A stretch of DNA of 64,000 nucleotides from Holophagales bacterium. GTDB lineage: Bacteria > Acidobacteriota > Thermoanaerobaculia > Multivoradales > Multivoraceae. The notes below the pieces were generated by a model. It was not told the origin of the DNA and made no database searches. It worked only from the letters and a program-made list of their open reading frames with translations. Made by a program: the position numbers and the translations under genes. The stretch's first letter is position 1. Each line of letters begins with the position of its first letter. Where the stretch lies: NCBI GenBank assembly GCA_009836625.1, contig VXVC01000004.1, forward strand, positions 372,001-436,000. Direction: 5' to 3'. Of the stretch, positions 47,820-57,255 are shown in pieces.

Positions 47820-49039
47820 GTTCCCACCGAAGTGCGCGGGTCGAGATCGACCTCGGCGCTCTGGCGGTCAATCTGCGCGCGGTGCGAGGGGCGGTCGGGC
47901 AGGCAGTCGTCTACGGAGTCGTCAAGGCGGACGCCTACGGTCACGGCGCGCCGGCTGTGGCACTGGAACTCGAGAGGCTCGGCATCGACGGCCTGGCGGT
48001 GGCGCGCGCCACCGAACTCGAGGAACTCCGTCGCGTTGGTTACAGCGGTCGCCTCCTGCTGCTCGGCGGTCCGGAGTCGGCCGAGGATCTGGGTCGCGCC
48101 ATTCGCTGGACCGCAACGCCGGTGCTCACCCGCCTGGGCCAACTGGCCGCCTGGAGCGCCTGGCTGCGCCGGAGCGGGGTTGGCGCCGGGCCGGCACTTG
48201 AGGTCGTCGTCGAAGTGGATACGGGGATGAGCCGCTCGGGCCTCGACCTGAGTGACTGGCCGGAGGCGCTGGACGATCTGCGTGCCGCGCCCGAGTTCCG
48301 GTTCGCGGGCTTGATGTCGCATCTGGCCGAGTCCGAACAGGTCGAGAGTTCCTTCACGGGGGAACAGGAACGCCGGTTCGCGGCGGCCGCCGCACTCCTC
48401 GACCCAAGCGAGCGCCGTTCGGTGCCGGCACACCTCGCGAACTCGTCCGCGGCGCTGCGGCGGGCTTCCGCGCGCTGGACCGCGGTGCGGGTCGGCGGCG
48501 CGCTGTACGGGCTCGATCTGGCGACGCTGGTCGACGGCTCGGCCGGAGCCGGCCTACGGCCCGTCATGAGCGTGAAGGCGCCGATTGTCGACATGAGGCA
48601 CGTACCGGCCGGTGCCGGGGTGGGCTACCGGCGCACCTGGCGAGCGCCCGAACCGGCCAGGATCGCTCTGGTCCGGGTCGGCTATGGAGACGGATTCAGC
48701 AGCGGCTTCGGAGGCGGCGAAGTCCTGGTCAGGGAAGAGCGTTGCCCGATTGTCGGCCAGGTCAGCATGGATTCGCTGACCGTCGACGTCACCCGGGTTC
48801 CGACCGCCGCGATCGGGGACGAGTGCGTTCTTCTCGGAGAACAGCGAGAGCAGCGGATCGGGGTCGGCGAGCTGGCCGGCCGGGCCGGCATCGCGGCCTA
48901 TGAGGTCTGGTGCGGCCTGAACCTCCGTCTGCCACGCCTTGTCATCGGCCACCGCGACGGCGAGTCGGCCGCTAAAGGACCGGTTCGCGGCTCGTCACGC
49001 GGCGGAACGCGTCGAGGTAGCGCTCCCTCGTCTCGTTGA
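47816..49039 (+). CDS. alr: Alanine racemase
   Basis: PLP enzyme supplying D-Ala for peptidoglycan. 407 residues from the proposed CTG 47816. The conserved first strand (RVEIDLGALAVNLRAV) lies upstream of the first GTG (47882), so the short start is wrong. CTG overlaps the dnaB stop as CTGA, with GGAGAGG (47804-47810) 5 bases before. KADAYGHG holds the PLP lysine (Lys37); also GMSRSG and RVGYGDGF. The 3' end overlaps convergent purC by 68 bases. Confidence 0.92.
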   Translation: MSSHRSARVEIDLGALAVNLRAVRGAVGQAVVYGVVKADAYGHGAPAVALELERLGIDGLAVARATELEELRRVGYSGRLLLLGGPESAEDLGRAIRWTATPVLTRLGQLAAWSAWLRRSGVGAGPALEVVVEVDTGMSRSGLDLSDWPEALDDLRAAPEFRFAGLMSHLAESEQVESSFTGEQERRFAAAAALLDPSERRSVPAHLANSSAALRRASARWTAVRVGGALYGLDLATLVDGSAGAGLRPVMSVKAPIVDMRHVPAGAGVGYRRTWRAPEPARIALVRVGYGDGFSSGFGGGEVLVREERCPIVGQVSMDSLTVDVTRVPTAAIGDECVLLGEQREQRIGVGELAGRAGIAAYEVWCGLNLRLPRLVIGHRDGESAAKGPVRGSSRGGTRRGSAPSSR

Positions 49040-49847
49040 CGACCTCCGGCGTCAGTTTCGGCGGCGGAGAGGCCTTGTCCCAGCCAGTCCCCGCGACCCA
49101 GTCACGGACGGGCTGCTTGTCGAACGAGACGGGTTCGGTGCCCGGGCTCCACTGGGCCGCGTCCCAGTAGCGCGACGAATCCGGGGTCAGCACTTCGTCG
49201 ATCAGGATCAGGCGGCCCTCGACGAGCCCGAACTCGAACTTCGTGTCGGCGAGGATGAGGCCACGGCTGGCCGCGAGTTCCCGACCCCGGTTGAAGAGCT
49301 CGAGCGTCACCCGCCGCAGAGTCGCCGCCATCTCGCCGCCGACGCCTGCGACCAGGGTGTCGTAGTCGATGTTCTCGTCGTGGCCTTCCTCGGCCTTCGT
49401 CGCCGGGGTGAAGATCGCCTCGTCCAGTTGGGCGGCCCGCACCATTCCGGGGGGCAGGTCGTGGCCACACGCGCGTCCCGTCTCCTGGTACTCCCGGAAC
49501 GCGCTGCCGGCGAGGTAGGCCCTGGCCACGCACTCGTAGGGCACGACTTCCGCCTTCCTCACCAGGACCGACCGGCCCTCCAGATAGCCGGCGTGCGTCT
49601 GCAGGTCGGCGGGGAAGTGGCGCACATCGGTCTCGATCAGGTGGTTCGGAATGACGTCGCCGAGCCGCTCGAACCAGAAGTTCGTCAACTGGTTCAGCAC
49701 CTTGCCCTTGTCCGGAATCTCCGGAGAGAGGACGAAGTCGTAGGCCGATACGCGATCGCTGGCCACCAGCAGCAGCCGGTCGCCGAGGTCATAGATGTCG
49801 CGAACCTTGCCGCGGCGAGGTTCCGGAAGACCTTCGAGGACGTTCAT
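48972..49847 (-). CDS. purC: Phosphoribosylaminoimidazole-succinocarboxamide synthase
   Basis: SAICAR synthetase of purine biosynthesis. 291 residues, the longer yeast-like type compared with about 237 in E. coli. Motifs: GKVRDIYDLGDRLLLVASDRVSAYDFVL, GSAFREYQETG, ADTKFEFG and LIDEVLTPDSSRYW. Confidence 0.95.
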   Translation of the reverse strand: MNVLEGLPEPRRGKVRDIYDLGDRLLLVASDRVSAYDFVLSPEIPDKGKVLNQLTNFWFERLGDVIPNHLIETDVRHFPADLQTHAGYLEGRSVLVRKAEVVPYECVARAYLAGSAFREYQETGRACGHDLPPGMVRAAQLDEAIFTPATKAEEGHDENIDYDTLVAGVGGEMAATLRRVTLELFNRGRELAASRGLILADTKFEFGLVEGRLILIDEVLTPDSSRYWDAAQWSPGTEPVSFDKQPVRDWVAGTGWDKASPPPKLTPEVVNETRERYLDAFRRVTSREPVL

Positions 49848-49953
49848 GGCGACGGGAATGTAGCATGGCGTTCACCGGCAGAAGGAGTCCCGGAACGATG
49901 CGCACGGGAGGGCGAGAAAAAGGGTCCGGAGGGTCGGTCGGAGCGCCTCCGGC

Positions 49954-51570
49954 GTGAAGTACGACGTCGCCACCTTCCGCGGCGATCTGTTCGGAGCGCT
50001 GACAGCCACCGTAGTCGCCCTTCCGGTCGCTCTGGCGCTCGGCGTCGCTTCCGGCATGGGAGCGGTGGCGGGCCTGCATGGCGCCATAGCCGTGGGCTTC
50101 TTCGCCGCCGTGTTCGGTGGCACGCGATCCCAGATCTCGGGTCCCACGGCGCCAATGACCGTCGCCATGACGGTCATCCTCACGACCCATGCATCCAACC
50201 TCACGGAGGCGCTGACCGTCGTCGTCCTCGGCGGCCTGCTGCAGATGCTCCTGGGCCTGGCGAGGATCGGCCGCTTCGTCGTATACACGCCCTACGTCGT
50301 CGTCTCCGGATTCATGTCCGGAATTGGCGTCATCGTCATCCTGATCCAGGTCCTGCCGTTCCTCGGCTCGCCGCCCGCGGCCGGAGGAGCACTGGGCGCC
50401 GTCCGCGGCATTCCGGAAGCGGCAGCCGGTGCGAACCTGAACGCCCTCGCCATCGGCGCCGTCACCCTGGCGGCCGGCTTCCTGTGGCCACGCCGGTTTT
50501 CGCGCTACCTCCCGGGACCCCTGCTCGCCCTCCTTCTCGGCTCCGCAGTGGGCATCCTGTGGTTGAGCGGTGCTCCGACGCTCGGTCACGTGCCTACAGG
50601 TCTGCCGACGCTCAAGATCGGTTTGCCGAGCGCGGGTTTCCTGCTGCAGGCGTTCCAACCGGCTCTCATTCTCGCGCTGCTGGGGTCGGTCGACAGCCTC
50701 CTGACGTCCCTCGTGGCGGACTCGCTGACCGGCACGCGCCACAACCCCAACCGCGAACTGGTCGGCCAGGGCATCGGCAACATGATCTCCGGGTTGCTTG
50801 GCGGGCTGCCGGGAGCCGGCGCCACGATGGGCACGGTCGTGAACATCCGCGCCGGCGGCTCGACACCGGTGTCCGGCGCCCTGCGGGCGATCTTCCTCCT
50901 GCTCCTCGTTCTGGGTCTCGGGCCGCTCGTCGAACCGGTTCCGCACGCCGTTCTTGCAGCGATCATGATGAAGGTGGGGTGGGACATCATCGACTGGCCG
51001 ATGCTCGGCCGTATCCACCGGATTCGCCGGGAGCATCTCTTCGTCATGCTGTTGACGTTGGGTCTCACGGTCTTCGTGGACCTGGTCACCGCGGTCGCCG
51101 TCGGTCTGATCGCGGCTGGGATGGTGCATGCGCGGCGTCTGGAGGGGCTCGAACTCGACAGTGTGATCTCGGTGCCGCTCCTCGACCGGACGTTCGTCAG
51201 CGACGGCGAGGAACGAGCCAATGTCGATCCCTACTCGGCACGCGTCGGCCTGGTAGCGCTCAAGGGGACCCTCACGGTCGCCTCCTCGAACAAGTTGTCG
51301 ACCGTGATCGGCGGCGACATCAAGGATCACGAGGTCGTGATCTTCGATTTCTCGGACGCGATCTACCTCGACGACAGCGCGGCGATGGTAATCCAGCGGC
51401 TCCTGAACGTGGCCGCGGAAGAGAAGACGGACGTCGTCGTCAGCGGTCTCACAGGTTCGGTCGCGAGAACCCTCCGCACGCTCGACATTCTCCGCGATCT
51501 TCCCCCGGATCGGCGGGTCGACACGCTTGGGGAAGCGCGCCGCATCGCCCTCGAGCTGGTCGACGGCTGA
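49954..51570 (+). CDS. SulP-family anion transporter with STAS domain
   Basis: 538 residues: about twelve membrane segments (1-400) with the SulP sequences ALPVALALGVASGMG and ISGPTAPM, and GLLGGLPGAGATMGTVVNIRAGG; a cytoplasmic STAS domain follows (about 425-535, VVIFDFSDAIYLDDSAAMVI). Substrate is unknown: sulfate, bicarbonate or another anion. GTG start. Divergent from purC. Confidence 0.92.
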   Translation: MKYDVATFRGDLFGALTATVVALPVALALGVASGMGAVAGLHGAIAVGFFAAVFGGTRSQISGPTAPMTVAMTVILTTHASNLTEALTVVVLGGLLQMLLGLARIGRFVVYTPYVVVSGFMSGIGVIVILIQVLPFLGSPPAAGGALGAVRGIPEAAAGANLNALAIGAVTLAAGFLWPRRFSRYLPGPLLALLLGSAVGILWLSGAPTLGHVPTGLPTLKIGLPSAGFLLQAFQPALILALLGSVDSLLTSLVADSLTGTRHNPNRELVGQGIGNMISGLLGGLPGAGATMGTVVNIRAGGSTPVSGALRAIFLLLLVLGLGPLVEPVPHAVLAAIMMKVGWDIIDWPMLGRIHRIRREHLFVMLLTLGLTVFVDLVTAVAVGLIAAGMVHARRLEGLELDSVISVPLLDRTFVSDGEERANVDPYSARVGLVALKGTLTVASSNKLSTVIGGDIKDHEVVIFDFSDAIYLDDSAAMVIQRLLNVAAEEKTDVVVSGLTGSVARTLRTLDILRDLPPDRRVDTLGEARRIALELVDG

Positions 51571-51678
51571 CAGCCGCCGAAGCCCCTCGGGGTGGTGCCT
51601 CCGCGGCCCTCGTTCCGCTATCGCTTAGGCTTGCCCGCCGGTGCGCCAGACCGGCGCTCCGGGACGATCCGGCGTAGG

Positions 51679-51692
51679 GTTGTTGAAACAAC
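51679..51692. promoter_or_regulatory. Short palindrome upstream of the TolC-like gene
   Basis: GTTGTT-GA-AACAAC, a 6-base perfect inverted repeat about 90 bases before the start codon. May be an operator for a repressor of TetR-like type. Position alone supports it. Confidence 0.3.
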
Positions 51693-51779
51693 CACGCGTC
51701 TCCCGCGTCAAAGAGGAAAGACACGACGCGCCGTGTCCGTTGCGGTCAGGGCGCCGTCGAAGGAAGGAACAACAGCCCG

Positions 51780-53471
51780 ATGAACCTGTTCCCAAAGCAG
51801 AGCGTCCGCAGATCCGCGGCGCCGATCATCGCTTTCTGCACGATCCTCACTCCGGCAGCGGTCTGGGGTCCCCCGGCAGCGGGGCAGGTGCAGGTCGGTT
51901 CGACCTGGATCACCCAGCCGATCTCACCCGATCTCGATATCGGCGATGGACAGCTCCGGCTGGAACTGGACCAGGCGGTCGCGATCGCCCTGCAGAACAA
52001 CCTCGGACTGCTGGTGCAGCGCTATCAGCGTTCCCAGTCGCTGTTCCAGGTCAACGAGGCTTACGGCATCTACGACACGGTGCTCGGGATCAACACCAGC
52101 GTGAACAGCAACAGTCAGCCCTCGGCCTCGCAGCTCGACGGCGCCCTGGTCACCGAGAACGAGACGATCGCCGCGAATGTCGAACTCCAGCAGCCGGTTT
52201 CCTCGGGCGGCACCTTCTCGATCAACTGGCAGAACAGCCGGTTCTCCTCGAACTCCCGGTTCTCGGACATCAACCCGAGCCTTCGGTCGAGTCTTCAGTT
52301 CGCCTTCGACCAGCCGCTGCTGCGCAACCGCGGCAAGAGGATCACGGAGCGGAACCTCGCGGTGGCGGCGCTGAACAGCGACATCAGCATGGGGGATCTG
52401 GAAGTCCAGGTGATCGACACGGTGCAGACCGTGGCCAACGGCTACTGGGCCCTGGTCGAGGCTCTCGAGCAGTTGAAGGTGGCGGAGGAGAGCCTCACCC
52501 TGGCCCGCGAACTGCACGAGATGAACCGCATCCAGATCGAGGTTGGGACGCTGGCGCCGCTGGAACTCGTTCAGAGCGAGGCCGGCATCGCGACCCGCGA
52601 GGAGGAGATCATCCGGGTGCAGGCGCTGATCCAGGACGCGGCGGACGAGCTGCGGCGGCTGCTGAACCTGGACGAACGATCTCTCTGGGACCTGGAGATC
52701 GTGCCGACGACGTCTCCCGAGATCTCCCGGGTCGCGATCGACCTGGAGGCGTCGCTGAGTTCGGCGCTCAACAAGCGAGCGGAGATCGATCGCCAGGAGC
52801 TCCGGATCGAGACGCTGGAGATCGACTCCACCTTTCTGCGCAACCAGCGCAGACCCGACCTGAACCTGAGCGTGAGTTACGGACGGAACGCCCTGGGCGG
52901 GGAACGGACCGTCTGCGAGCGCCCCGGACCGCCGAGCATCGCGGACCTCTTCGAGCCCTGCCCGGAGGAGTACATCCGGGTCGACTCGCTCGACTTCCTG
53001 TCGACGCTCGGTCAGTTCTACGACGGCATTCTGGGCCAGGTCTTCGAGGGCTGGAACGTTGGTCTGAACTTCTCGAAGCCGCTCCAGAACCGCTCGGCCA
53101 GGGCGCAGAGCCGGATCGCGGACCTGGCGCTCGACCAGGGCCGGCTGGAGCTTCAAGACCTGATGCTGACCATTCGCACGGAGGTGCGAACGGCGGCGCG
53201 TGGCGTGGAGACCGCGGGCAAGCAGATCGACTCGGCGCGGGTGTCGCGGGAACTGGCGGAGCAGAACCTCGACGCGGCCCAGAAGCGCTACGAGAACGGA
53301 CTGTGGACCAGCTTCCAGGTCCTCGAGATCCAGGAGGACCTGACCGCGGCCCGCAGCCGCGAAGTCGAGGCCATCACAAGCTACCGGCGTGCTCTACTGG
53401 CGTACTTCCGCGCGATCGGGGTACTGCTCGAACAGGAGGGCATCGAGCTCGTCGACGACGCCGACAGCTAA
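51780..53471 (+). CDS. TolC-like outer-membrane efflux protein
   Basis: 563 residues: signal peptide (about 1-35), then two repeated halves of coiled-coil and beta-strand segments typical of outer-membrane efflux proteins (LELDQAVAIALQNNLGLLVQRYQRS; LRSSLQFAFDQPLLRNRGK; AARGVETAGKQIDSARVSRELAEQNL). It would form a trimeric outer-membrane channel for a tripartite pump. No inner-membrane pump or adaptor is adjacent, so the partner is elsewhere. ATG start, GAAGGAAGGA upstream. Confidence 0.92.
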   Translation: MNLFPKQSVRRSAAPIIAFCTILTPAAVWGPPAAGQVQVGSTWITQPISPDLDIGDGQLRLELDQAVAIALQNNLGLLVQRYQRSQSLFQVNEAYGIYDTVLGINTSVNSNSQPSASQLDGALVTENETIAANVELQQPVSSGGTFSINWQNSRFSSNSRFSDINPSLRSSLQFAFDQPLLRNRGKRITERNLAVAALNSDISMGDLEVQVIDTVQTVANGYWALVEALEQLKVAEESLTLARELHEMNRIQIEVGTLAPLELVQSEAGIATREEEIIRVQALIQDAADELRRLLNLDERSLWDLEIVPTTSPEISRVAIDLEASLSSALNKRAEIDRQELRIETLEIDSTFLRNQRRPDLNLSVSYGRNALGGERTVCERPGPPSIADLFEPCPEEYIRVDSLDFLSTLGQFYDGILGQVFEGWNVGLNFSKPLQNRSARAQSRIADLALDQGRLELQDLMLTIRTEVRTAARGVETAGKQIDSARVSRELAEQNLDAAQKRYENGLWTSFQVLEIQEDLTAARSREVEAITSYRRALLAYFRAIGVLLEQEGIELVDDADS

Positions 53472-53474
53472 TAC

Positions 53475-53507
53475 TGGTGCCGGAGGTGGGAGTCGAACCC
53501 ACACGCC
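53475..53507 (-). pseudogene. tRNA-Leu 3' remnant
   Basis: 33 bases identical to the 3' end (T arm, acceptor strand and CCA) of the intact tRNA-Leu(CAA) 90 bases away. Upstream on the minus strand the body is decayed: the variable-arm region and an altered anticodon-like region are partly recognisable, but there is no matching acceptor 5' strand or D arm. Either a tandem duplicate that decayed or a remnant integration site. Confidence 0.65.
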
Positions 53508-53564
53508 CTCGCGGGCGCAGGGTTACTGCGAGTCCCCGCAGGGGACGCACTACGCGGGAAGCAG

Positions 53565-53650
53565 TGGTGCCGGAGGTGGGAGTCGAACCCACACGCCTCG
53601 AAAGGCGGGGGATTTTGAGTCCCCTGCGTCTGCCATTCCGCCACTCCGGC
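53565..53650 (-). tRNA. tRNA-Leu (anticodon CAA)
   Basis: Intact 86-base tRNA on the minus strand: acceptor GCCGGAG/CTCCGGC, anticodon stem GGGGA/TCCCC with loop CTCAAAA (CAA), variable arm, T loop GGTTCGACTCC, encoded CCA. Reads UUG codons. Confidence 0.93.
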
Positions 53651-53972
53651 ACGAACTCCGCGGTCAGAACGCTCGCGCGGAGAAGGTGACGGACAGTAAC
53701 AGCACCGCTGCTCCAGTTCCAACCGAAAGCCGCCAAACTCAACGCTGTCAGTGACTTAGGGCCAGCCTTCCGGACGTGGCGCAAACGGGGCGGGAAGAAC
53801 TTGACGATTCGACCCTTGGAGGCTACAATCAGCGACCGTTAACTGCGTGATTTTCTGCAACTTAGGCACAGGGCGTCAGACAAGCAACTCACGGCCGATC
53901 CCGGAACTGAAGCCAGCGTTCCGGCGATCCTGCCGAGGTGTGCACCTGCCACCGGTTTGAAGGGAGATCAGA
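53651..53972. other. Intergenic stretch before carD
   Basis: Nothing coding seen in these 322 bases. It holds the carD promoter (53801-53829), a leader of about 135 bases to the carD start, and a sequence that would drive the minus-strand tRNA-Leu at its left end. Confidence 0.6.
53801..53829 (+). promoter_or_regulatory. Strong sigma-70 promoter of carD
   Basis: TTGACG and TACAAT with a 17-base spacer: 5 of 6 matches at each box. Predicted start near 53836, giving a long 5' leader before the carD start at 53973. Confidence 0.75.
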
Positions 53973-54488
53973 GTGTTCCGAGTGGGTGAGAAGGTCGTAT
54001 ACCCCAACCACGGGGTGAGTGTAGTAGAGCGGATCGCGGTGAGCGCACCGGATGGCGGTGAGAAGCAGACCTACTACCACCTCCGCCTGCTGGCGAACGA
54101 CTCCAAGGTGATGGTTCCCGAAGAGAACCTGGACCGCGTCGGTCTCCGACGTCTGGCCAAGGAACGGGAGATCAAGGACCTGCTCGCACTGATCGAGGAC
54201 GGCAACATCGACGTCTACAAGGACTGGAAAGGCCGCTACAAGCAGAACCTGGACAAGATGAGGACCGGTGAGTTGACCGACGCTGCCGAGGTTCTCAAGA
54301 ACCTCCGTCTCGTGAGTCAGAAGAAGAGCCTCTCGTTTCGCGAGAAGAAGATGTACGAGAAAGCCAGGTACTTCATCGTGAGCGAGGTGCTCCACGTCCG
54401 TGATATCAGCGAAGAGAACGCCGAGGAGCTGGTCGAGAAGGCGCTTACCACCAGCCTGGACAAGATCTCCAAGGCCAAGGCGAGCTGA
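53973..54488 (+). CDS. CarD-family transcriptional regulator
   Basis: 171 residues: N-terminal RNA-polymerase-interacting Tudor-like domain (FRVGEKVVYPNHGVSVVERI, YYHLRLLANDSKVMVPEEN) and a helical C-terminal DNA-contacting region. CarD/CdnL stabilises open promoter complexes, often at ribosomal RNA promoters. GTG start with GGGAGATC-like site. Preceded by a near-consensus promoter. Confidence 0.94.
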   Translation: MFRVGEKVVYPNHGVSVVERIAVSAPDGGEKQTYYHLRLLANDSKVMVPEENLDRVGLRRLAKEREIKDLLALIEDGNIDVYKDWKGRYKQNLDKMRTGELTDAAEVLKNLRLVSQKKSLSFREKKMYEKARYFIVSEVLHVRDISEENAEELVEKALTTSLDKISKAKAS

Positions 54489-54590
54489 GGCCACGCGGCT
54501 GCCGCGGCCTCCGTTCCTGATACCCGACCAGGGCAGGTTCGATCAGAAGCCGGGCGCTCATCCCGAAAGCCGCCACGGGTTTGGGACACG

Positions 54591-54827
54591 GTGACCCGGC
54601 TCCTCGTCATACTGATCGCCATCCTGCTGGCGTGGATATGGATCGCGCGGATGATCCGCGGCGTGTTGCGAGGAACGCCGCGCAGCCGTCCAGCCACGAC
54701 ATCGAACAGCGACCGGCCGAAGGCCCTGCTCCGATGTCGGCGGTGCGGAGTCCACGTCCCCGAGGCCCAGTTGACGGCCGGCGTGTGCGGAAGTTGCCTG
54801 AATGAGGACCGAACGGCCGACGGTTGA
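54591..54827 (+). CDS. Small membrane protein with zinc-ribbon (PP0621-like)
   Basis: 78 residues: an N-terminal transmembrane helix (LLVILIAILLAWIWIARMI), a short linker, then CRRCGVHVPEAQLTAGVCGSC with two CxxC pairs that could bind zinc. Resembles the short PP0621 family, function unknown. GTG start. Overlaps priA by 26 bases. Confidence 0.75.
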   Translation: MTRLLVILIAILLAWIWIARMIRGVLRGTPRSRPATTSNSDRPKALLRCRRCGVHVPEAQLTAGVCGSCLNEDRTADG

Positions 54828-57255
54828 GGCGGCCGGGTTCGCTGCCGTCGCGGTCCCTGTGCCGCTGCTCGAGCCGCTGATCTACCGGGTGCCGCAGCCA
54901 TGGCGCGCACTCGCGAGGATTGGTGTGCGCGTGAGGGTACCTGTGGGCCGCCGCCGACTCGTCGGCTGGATCGTCGATCTTGCGTCGGCGCCACCCGCGG
55001 GTCTGGAAAAGGAACTGCGATCGATCGAGTCGGTCATCGACTTCGAGCCATTGCTCCCCGACGAGCTGATGAGGCTCGCCGACTTCACAGCCTCCTACTA
55101 CGCGGCGCCGATCGGTGAGGTGTTGAAGACGCTGCTGCCGGGAACGCTTCCTGCATGGGGTGACTGCCGCGTGGAGCTCACGAACCGCGGCGCCCTGGCC
55201 GATTGGCACGACGCGCAGGACCGGGCGCTCCAGAAGTTTCTGCTGGAGCGGGGCCGCGTCGCCCTGACCGAACTCTGGGGCCAACTCGGCGACGCCCTTC
55301 TCCCGGACCGCATTGATCGCTGGCGGGAAGGAGGACAACTCCGGGTGCACGAGTCGGGCGGGCGGGGCGCTCGCTATCGTCAGGCGGTCGAACTGCCTCC
55401 GGGAGACCGGAAGAGCCAACTCGAGCGTTGCGGTCGCTCGCCGGCCGGCAGGGCTGTCGTCGAGTACCTCGCGGCTCTGAGCCGGCCGGCGACCATCCGG
55501 GAAGTGTGTGCCGGGGTCGGTTGTTCGGCCGCGGTCGTTCGGCGCCTGGTGACGCTCGACGTTCTCCGTTCCTTTACCCAGATCGAATCCCTTGATCTTG
55601 CGCGTCACCGCCTACAGGGGGACGTCGCGACGGTGCGTTTCGAGCTGCGGCCCGACCAGGCCACGGCCGCACGGGAGCTCGTGCGGCTGGTCCGTAGCGG
55701 TCACTTCCGGCCATGCTTCCTGGGCGGTATGACCGGGTCGGGGAAGACGGAGGTGTATCTGCAAGGGGCCGCCGCGGCCCTGCGGGAGGACCGGTCCGTT
55801 GTCATCCTCGTACCTGAGATCGCTCTGGTGCCGGCCCTGGCCCGCGCACTCCGCGAGCGCTTCCACGACCGGGTCGCCATGCTGCACTCCAACCTGGGTA
55901 GTGCAGAACGACGCCAGGAGTGGGAGCGGATCCGCGGCGGCGAAGCTCGTGTCGTCGTCGGACCGCGCTCAGCGGTCTTCGCTCCAGCCCGGAACGTCGG
56001 CCTGATCGTTGTCGACGAGGAACAGGACGGTGCCTACAAGCAGGACACGAGGCCACGCTACAGTGGCCGGGATCTGGCCCTGGTGCGGGCTCAGACGTCG
56101 GCGGCGACTGCTCTTCTGGTTTCCGCGACGCCGAGTCTCGAGACCCGGCTGAACGTCGAGCGGGGCCGCTATCGCGAGCTTCGGCTGACCGCCCGGGTTG
56201 GCGTTGGTACGCTGCCCGAGGCGGTCCTCGTCGACCTGCGCAAGGAGCCCTGCGATCGACCTCGCCGTCCCGGCGACGTCGCCTTCTCACGACTGCTGGT
56301 CGAAGAGATGGAGAGCAGTCTGAAGCGCGGCGAGCAGGTGATCCTGCTGCGGAACCGTCGCGGGTACTCGCCGCAACTGCTTTGCCGCTCCTGCGGCGAG
56401 AACATGCCGTGTGAAGACTGCGGCCTGCCGAAGAGCTACCACCGCCGTGAGGAACGGCTGATCTGCCACTATTGCGGCGGCCACGCTCGGGTGCCGAGGG
56501 TCTGCCCCGAGTGCGGGGAGGATGCGCTGCAACCGATCGGGGCGGGCACGGAGCGGGTGGAGGAGGAGGTTCGAAAGCGCTTCCCGGCCGCGACCGTGGA
56601 TGTGCTGGACCGCGATACGACGCGGCGGGTGGGAGGCGCCGCCGCGGTACTCGAGCGGTTTCGCTCCGGGCGCACCGAAATCCTGATCGGCACGCAGATG
56701 ATCTCCAAGGGACACCACTTCCCGAATGTCGCGCTCGCGGCCGTCCTGGCCGCCGACTCCTACCTCGGGTTTCCCGATTTCCGCGCGGCCGAACGGAGCT
56801 ACGCCCTGCTGACGCAGCTTTCCGGCCGCGCCGGGCGAGGCGAGCGCGCCGGCCGCTTCGTGATTCAGACATACCATCCGGACCACTACGCGATCCAGGC
56901 CGTCCTGAACCAGGACGACGAGGCCTTCGCGAGCCACGAGATGCGCTTTCGCCGGACCTTCCACTACCCACCGTTCACTCGCATGGTCCAGCTTGTCGTG
57001 CGCGACCGGAATCGCGACCGGGGCCGATCGCGGATCGAGGAGCTGGCGGCCGCGGCCCGGAGGCACGAGCTCGCTGCCGGAGTGCGTTTTTCGGGCCCCG
57101 CGCCGGCTCCCCTGGAGCGTCTCAAGGGACAGTGGCGCTTCCAGTTCCTGATGCGCTCGGCGAGCGGAGCGGACGTAAGGAATCTGGCGAGGGCGGTGGC
57201 GCCGGCGCCGGCGAGCGACCTGACCGTCGACGTCGATCCCCAGGACCTGATGTGA
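54802..57255 (+). CDS. priA: Primosomal replication-restart helicase PriA
   Basis: 817 residues: N-terminal 3' binding domain (AVAVPVPLLEPLIYRVP), Walker A GMTGSGKTEVYLQ, DEEQDGAYKQ, zinc-binding region with CRSCGENMPCEDCGLPKS, CHYCGG and CPECGED, and helicase QLSGRAGRGERAG. Restarts replication at stalled forks by loading DnaB; dnaB is about 8 kb upstream. Coupled to recJ by a GTGA overlap. Confidence 0.96.
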   Translation: MRTERPTVEAAGFAAVAVPVPLLEPLIYRVPQPWRALARIGVRVRVPVGRRRLVGWIVDLASAPPAGLEKELRSIESVIDFEPLLPDELMRLADFTASYYAAPIGEVLKTLLPGTLPAWGDCRVELTNRGALADWHDAQDRALQKFLLERGRVALTELWGQLGDALLPDRIDRWREGGQLRVHESGGRGARYRQAVELPPGDRKSQLERCGRSPAGRAVVEYLAALSRPATIREVCAGVGCSAAVVRRLVTLDVLRSFTQIESLDLARHRLQGDVATVRFELRPDQATAARELVRLVRSGHFRPCFLGGMTGSGKTEVYLQGAAAALREDRSVVILVPEIALVPALARALRERFHDRVAMLHSNLGSAERRQEWERIRGGEARVVVGPRSAVFAPARNVGLIVVDEEQDGAYKQDTRPRYSGRDLALVRAQTSAATALLVSATPSLETRLNVERGRYRELRLTARVGVGTLPEAVLVDLRKEPCDRPRRPGDVAFSRLLVEEMESSLKRGEQVILLRNRRGYSPQLLCRSCGENMPCEDCGLPKSYHRREERLICHYCGGHARVPRVCPECGEDALQPIGAGTERVEEEVRKRFPAATVDVLDRDTTRRVGGAAAVLERFRSGRTEILIGTQMISKGHHFPNVALAAVLAADSYLGFPDFRAAERSYALLTQLSGRAGRGERAGRFVIQTYHPDHYAIQAVLNQDDEAFASHEMRFRRTFHYPPFTRMVQLVVRDRNRDRGRSRIEELAAAARRHELAAGVRFSGPAPAPLERLKGQWRFQFLMRSASGADVRNLARAVAPAPASDLTVDVDPQDLM

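Noticed and set aside
48939..51677. Long plus-strand open frame across purC and the SulP gene
   Set aside because: Runs antisense to purC and out of frame with SulP; Arg/Gly-rich composition is typical of GC shadows.
53475..53564. A second full tRNA-Leu
   Set aside because: Only the 3' end matches; no D arm or acceptor 5' strand can be folded, so I call it a remnant.
51641..53689. Long plus-strand open frame over the TolC-like gene
   Set aside because: Out of frame with the TolC-like gene, rich in Arg and Pro, and runs over tRNA-Leu sequence.
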